Shown one piece after another: positions 59,033 through 64,000 of a stretch of DNA of 64,000 nucleotides. The notes beneath the pieces are model-generated. The model was not told the DNA's origin. It saw only the letters and a list, made by a program, of their open reading frames with translations, and did no database searches. The stretch comes from Sphagnum compactum. Lineage: Eukaryota > Bryophyta > Sphagnopsida > Sphagnales. Positions within the stretch are counted from its first letter, which is position 1. Each line of letters starts with the position of its first letter. The stretch covers positions 682,001-746,000 of the forward strand of contig OZ234503.1 of assembly GCA_965153455.1 (NCBI GenBank). The letters are read 5' to 3'. Position numbers and translations under genes: made by a program.

Positions 59033-61102
59033 ATGGCAATGGAAGCGATTTCGGAAGCGCAGTCTATTGTGATGCTCAGGAGCTCAGACAACAAGATGTT
59101 TCAGGTCGAGAAAGGAGTGGCTTGCGAGTTGATTGCCGTGAAGAACATGATCGAGGACACTGGCATGGATCAACCGATTCCGCTTCCGAATGTGTCCAGC
59201 AACATTCTCGCCAAGGTGATAGAATACTGCAAGTACCATGTCGACAACCGGCGGAAGGCCCTGAGCGAACAGCGGCAAGTCGCTGCAGCCGATAATGTCG
59301 TGAAGGCATGGGACCAGGATTTCATCAACGTGGATCAAGGCACTCTGTTTGATCTCATTCTGGTAAGATAAAAAACTGCGATTTTGTTTTCGTTTTTCAC
59401 TACCAGAAATTGTTGCTTTCGCTGCAAGCAAAGCCGAGATGCGAGTTGCGATACTTACATATTCTTGCCTGACATATGCATCGATTGAATCCAAGACCTC
59501 TCTTGCCTCTTCTGTCTCTTCATGATAACAATTGTACAAAGAAGTGACGTTCTTTCTGCTCGCTCTCAAGGATCTTCTTTCTTGCAAACTCATTTCAGCC
59601 GGCTAAGAAAGTTCTGTGAACACACACCATCTGTTGTTTGACATCTTATCATGGTCTACTCTTGTGTTTGCACCTGGTTGTGCGGCTCATCATGCCAAAC
59701 TGTTGGTTACCACTGACCTAGAGGCAACAGTTCAATGAGACTGGTGAAGCAAGCATAGTAAAGAGTGCAGTACACAGTCCTCTATCATCATATCTTCATT
59801 ATGTGCCCTTGCATGCTTGATGTGTTCCAAGCTTTCTGGAGGGATTAACATAGTTCCTAAAAGAGTATTTTTGTACACACATGTTTTTCCCAAGTCTTGC
59901 GATGTTGTAAGCAGCATGGGCCACATGTGTGACAAGAACCAGATGAAAGATGTTCACCTTTGTGCTCACCTTTTTTCTTGAAATTGGGATTGTGTTTCCT
60001 GGAACCTTCTGTTCAAATGGCAAGAGAATGATACATATATGTAGACTATATTATGCTCAATGGCAGCCTGGCAATGAACCTTATGGCAAGTACTATGTGT
60101 CTATAATAGGGTTGGAATGGAGATTCTAAGTGTGATTGTCATGGTTAGGAATAGAGCAAGGGATCCAGGATTTCACCATGTAAATTTCTAATCCAGGAAA
60201 CATCTGGCTTCTCTGAAGCTTTTTCTGAAATCAATTCAGCTCTCAAGGAATGAAGTGGGTCATGCATCATTTTGCCTTTAATATTGTTCACAATTACCTT
60301 TTTGTTTCTATTCTACTCTTTTGGTTGGTGTTAACACTCTTTCTCTTCATCTGGCAGTCTGCTGTTATTTGTTTAGTCTGAAATCTCATTAACACAGTAC
60401 AAGGTCATCTCATGATTCCTGTTGATGTTGACTTGAATTTTTTTGTATGGAGTGTTCTCCATACATACGAGGAATTACGTGTCTCTTGTTGCTTCTACAT
60501 TCTTGGACCTGGTGGAGACATATTATGTTGAACCCATTCATTGCAGATTTGGATATGTACAGGTTTTGATTATTACCATTAGGATCATCCAGGTGGAGCA
60601 CTGGATATAGGAACCTGTTTTGCAAATGTGCTTATTCCATGTTTGATTTATCCTGCCACCCTTTACTTCAATTGAATCCTTAAGACATTGTTTACTCAAG
60701 TGTTCTTGGTACTTAACAGTTTTGTTATGGGACGGGTCATAATCTCCAAGACTTGTCTGTGTCAGTCTCTGAAATGGCACACTGAAGACTTGTGTTGTTG
60801 TTTGCTTACTGTTATCAGCATCATTCTGTAGCTGTTCATGCTAAATTCTGCATTTCTGATGTGACTGTTTCCTTTTAGGAGGAGAATTTTCTTGAATATG
60901 ACAGTGCAGCCTTCCATTTCCTGTACAGGCTGCAAACTATCTCAACATCAAGGATCTGCTGGAACTGACCTGCCAAACAGTTGCAGACATGATCAAGGGC
61001 AAGACTCCAGAGGAAATTCGGATGCAGTTCAACATCAAGAATGACTTCACGCCTGAGGAGGAAGAGCAAGTAAGATGTGAAAACCAGTGGGCATTGGAGT
61101 GA
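59033..61102 (+). CDS. SKP1: SKP1-like protein, SCF ubiquitin ligase adaptor
   Basis: SKP1 links cullin 1 to F-box proteins in SCF E3 ubiquitin ligases, in nucleus and cytosol. Two exons (59033-59362 and 60929-61102) join in phase 0 to 167 aa, close to the 160-170 aa of plant SKP1/ASK proteins. The N-terminal BTB/POZ-like fold holds [40 protein letters not shown] and [18 protein letters not shown]. Exon 2 supplies the F-box-binding helices [40 protein letters not shown], and ends [17 protein letters not shown] (usual ending RRENQWAFE). The intron at LIL|AAN is about 1.57 kb. The ATG at 59033 has a second Met two codons on. AATAAA at 61141 is a possible polyadenylation signal. It is divergent from the CID gene. 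Confidence 0.95.
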
Positions 61103-61294
61103 AGTGACAAGCTTTGGGGGGTCTGATTGTTTTAATGATGAATAAACTTGCTCTTTGGCTTAGTGATCCTATTAAATTTTTGTTCTTTTTTCATGTGGTT
61201 GTCTGGATGAATGCCATCTAAATCTGGGAGTGAAATGTCCATAACATGTTTTAGCTGCAAAAACTTGCAGACTACATCTGGAATGGAAGCATTA

Positions 61295-61465
61295 GCTTAG
61301 TATTTTCTGACCCAGCGGTTGTATCCTTGAGAGTTAGAGTTCTCTGAACTAATGGTTCCAAGATATTCCCCAGTCTAATTGCTAGTGTTTTCTGAACCAG
61401 TGGTTGTTTCCTTGAGAACCTGAATTCTGTGAACTAATTGGTCAAGATATTCTCCAGTGTGATTT
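61295..61465. repeat. Tandem duplication, about 85-90 bp x 2
   Basis: The block 'tagtattttctgacccagc' + 'ggttgtatccttgagagtt' + 'agttctctgaactaatgg' + 'caagatattccccagtc' is repeated as 'tagtgttttctgaaccagt' + 'ggttgtttccttgagaacc' + 'attctgtgaactaattgg' + 'caagatattctccagtg'. It is non-coding and diverged by roughly 15 percent. Confidence 0.75.
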
Positions 61466-61807
61466 CATTGTAAATAATGAACAATGATGCAAACAATGGA
61501 GCAGTGCTCAATACCAAGACAGCTTTTCCCTTCTTTCATCATGAGTGCATTATCTATAGTCTATTACTCATCAGTGTTTGTCTCTGCTCTGCCAGAACAT
61601 CACTTGAAGACTATGGATGGGAACGTTGCTGATCCTCCATGGGCTTAGGTCATTGCAGCCTAGAGCTGTAGCGGTTGCATTTACCATTTTTTTCTCAAAT
61701 GCTGCACATGCCCAATCTGCACGGAGTTAGTGGCAATCAGAGCAATGGCTAATTTTCTCTGGATTCGACAATGGCATTTCAGATTCAACCATTTTGTATA
61801 GGGTAAA

Positions 61808-61952
61808 GCCCTGGCAGCAGGGCATTACACTTGCGAACCGAGGGTGGAGACCGAGGGTTACCTGCCATAAAACATATGTGGCTAGTCTCCCACCAGCAAT
61901 ATGTCAGAACCCAGCGAGTGGGTGTTCCATGAAATGGTGAAATGGAACACCC
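61808..61952. mobile_element. Hairpin pair, possible small foldback element
   Basis: GCCCTG-gcag-CAGGGC (61808-61823) is a perfect six-base-pair stem. GGGTGTTCCAT (61920-61930) pairs perfectly with ATGGAACACCC (61942-61952) over an 11-base loop. The direct repeat 'accgagggt' lies between. The GC content is higher than around it. It resembles the foldback cluster near 6.5 kb in design but not clearly in sequence. Confidence 0.45.
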
Positions 61953-63796
61953 GCCAATGAGTGTTTTATGCCTGTAGTAGGCATGGAAACCTTCCCCTCG
62001 TTTGCCTTGTCATTATGTGTGTTTGGGTGCATCATATCCAACGGCTTCTGCTTTATGATGGGTAAAAAGCCTATGCATGCGGGTCCATTCTAAAAACATT
62101 GGAGGAAGAGGGAAGGCATTCAGCTACCACTTGTGAATGCCTTGTGTATTCTACTCCCGAGTTGATTTCTATAATAGTTTCACAACTATTGCATCACTAT
62201 GTCCTTCACATTTACTTGTCAAAAAGGAAATCAACAATGATTTAACTTGAATAATTCGCCTCTATTATGTATAGGCTAAGGCCCACTGAGGAGGCATAAA
62301 ATGATTGCCCCCAACATGACAATAGCTGAATTCCCAGGCCCGAATTAAAAGAGCACCCCCCATTCATTATGCACTCTTGTAAATGTCTTGGGTAAGGTCT
62401 TGTGTAACATGCTTTTTTGCCATTGAATATGGAGCTCATCCCATAAAGGCTCTGCCCCTTATTGCAAGTTCAAATCAGCAAAAAAAAAATTTAAACTAAA
62501 AATTGTTTCATGAAGTTCCCTAACAATCCTTAAAGTCAGGCGACGAGGGGGCAAGAACGGCCAGTTTCGGCATAATAAGGCAGCAAACATGTAACTGGGA
62601 ATGAAAAATTTACAAAAGGACATAACTGGGACCCAAACTAGTTTTTCCACCAATTTCGGTGGCAAACTGAGTTTCATCCTGTGTTTCCTTTTTCCTGAGC
62701 GCCTGAACTGCTGCTACATATATTTTCACTGCTCCTACATGTACAACGACTATAATTACTCTGAGTTTCAGCATTTCATACCCATATTTACTAATAAAAT
62801 TTCCTTACTTTGCAGATACCACTGAAGGAGGGGATAGGGGGCGAAAGCAGAGGAGATAGAGGATGAAACAGAGGGTGACTTTACAGTAATTCTGATGCAC
62901 AACAACATTTGATGACCATTCCTCAAAATGTGGGACCAAATGAAGAGTACAACATTTTGAAATCTCTCCCAAGTCGGTGACAAGCAGAGCCAACAAAAGT
63001 GTGGGGAATCTGACAAAGAAGAATGCGCACAAGTACCTTAATGTACCACAACCTTGTCTGTTGGTCCGAAGAAGAGGTTGCAATGTTGAAAATATACATG
63101 AACATCTTAAGGTTTGTGCGCACCTCACTAAAGGGAGAGAAGGATTCAAAAGCTCCATATTCTTGTCAAAAGCTCCTTGCACTTTGCACATCTTCTGCAT
63201 GGGCGAATTACAAGCCACATTTAACTACTAGGTAGTTGACTTAGCCAACTCTTCAAAATAATTGAAGGGACTGATTCCAAGGACCCCATTGGTCACAAAT
63301 AAACTTTTTCATGCCCACGCAAAAACGCATGAAGCTATCAACATTTAAGTGTCAAAATGAACCAGTCAAAACAAAATTTAAAGCTCCCATTCTAACAATC
63401 TCATTGGCCTTCTAGGCTTTTTTTTCAAGTGAAGTCACAAGCCTATTCCATGGACCCTCTGTAATTTGGTATACTTTCTACACTAATATAATGTTACCCT
63501 TATATGTATATGCATAGGGTTAAAAGCAAATTCTAGATGGAACCATTCAGAGATAGGAGGCATGGAGATAGACATTGCCTAAGTACTAAGCAATGTCTAA
63601 TTTCTTTGTGAATTATCACTAATGGGCAATGTTTTTCCCCAAATTGTGAAAATGGGTGTTTTGTGGGGGTTTTTGATAGCCAAATTCCAAAGAAATTTAT
63701 TAAAAACATATTGACAGATTCTACATTATGTTCCAACAAGTAGCCCACAATATCTGAGAAGGATGGTTAAATGTTTTAGCTTTTGTAGTTTGTTTG

Positions 63797-63872
63797 TTGC
63801 CAGATTTGGTTAAATAGTCTATGCATGATCACCATTGGTACTAAATCACAAAATTGAAAGAAAAAGAACACT
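63797..63872 (+). repeat. Dispersed repeat A, copy 4
   Basis: Blocks 'tgccagatttggttaaat', 'gcatgatcaccattgg', 'ctaaatcacaaaattgaaag' and 'aaaaagaacacta' match copies at 48112 and 58472. It is in the same orientation as the others. Confidence 0.7.
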
Positions 63873-64000
63873 ATTCAATTCACACCAAGCAATAGTAAGG
63901 GCATTTTTATTTCATTTTATCCTCCTTTGATCGAGGGTTTGAAACGATGAAAGAACAAATCGACTCTTGTGTTGTTCACACAAGGGGATAAATAAAAATT

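Larger units (their letters stand above)
61103..64000. other. Intergenic region downstream of SKP1
   Basis: No gene is supported. It begins with the SKP1 3' UTR. Between 61280 and 61480 a segment with 'tttctgaaccagtggttg', 'ccttgagaacctgaattct' and 'aagatattctccagt' is a tandem duplicate (about 95-100 bp x 2). Hairpins lie at 61808-61952 and repeat A copy 4 at 63797-63872. Confidence 0.5.

Noticed and set aside
1-64000. CRISPR arrays, bacterial operons, prophage or plasmid features, rRNA and tRNA genes
   Set aside because: The window is plant nuclear DNA. I saw no regular short repeat-spacer array, no rRNA-like block and no tRNA cloverleaf I could fold by eye. A tRNA scan would be needed to exclude small RNA genes.

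Overview
This window is nuclear DNA from a land plant. It is AT-rich, its genes are split by spliceosomal introns, and every recognisable gene belongs to a plant or pan-eukaryotic family: bulb-lectin receptor-like kinase, NAD-isocitrate dehydrogenase regulatory subunit, PHO1-type SPX/EXS protein, CHMP1/VPS46, a CID-domain RNA polymerase II CTD-binding protein, and SKP1. Introns of about 80-1,600 bp, islands of genes between long repeat-rich stretches, and PHO1 and lectin-kinase forms of seed-free-plant type suggest a bryophyte or another seed-free plant, but I cannot fix the species. Exon limits were set by hand from splice signals, reading phase and family alignment from memory.

Layout. Positions 1-9.2 kb are AT-rich repeat territory: two tandem arrays, a retrotransposon LTR next to a primer-binding-like site, a degenerate zinc-finger ORF, a 36-bp minisatellite, a palindromic low-complexity array open on several frames, and a cluster of hairpins. 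A membrane lectin receptor kinase of seven exons runs on + at 9.3-12.7 kb; as read, it lacks one base in exon 3. Positions 12.7-23.2 kb hold no gene I can support, only AT-rich DNA, a TACC-type tetranucleotide array, a C homopolymer and a purine-rich tract. At 23.3-25.8 kb on - lie decayed coding sequences: a leucine-rich-repeat gene with two 432-bp in-frame tandem units, an in-frame stop and a frameshift, and an unidentified coding fragment.

The gene island is 30-61 kb. IDH (+, 30.0-33.0 kb) and PHO1 (-, 35.4-41.4 kb) converge. CHMP1 (-, 49.5-50.2 kb, one exon) and the CID-domain gene (-, 52.5-56.3 kb, seven exons) follow on the same strand. SKP1 (+, 59.0-61.1 kb, two exons) is divergent from the CID gene. 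The 41-49 kb gap carries a MITE-like element with TA flanks and terminal inverted repeats, a small foldback element and dispersed repeats. The last 3 kb are hairpins and repeats.

The intact genes are housekeeping functions: TCA cycle, phosphate homeostasis, ESCRT-III membrane scission, Pol II termination and SCF ubiquitin ligase. They do not form an evident pathway. I found no undescribed multi-gene system. The most unusual points are two GC-AG introns plus several weak donors in PHO1, the tandem LRR relic, the one-base lesion in the receptor kinase, the nested MITE termini, and several dispersed repeat families recognised only by comparing parts of the window.
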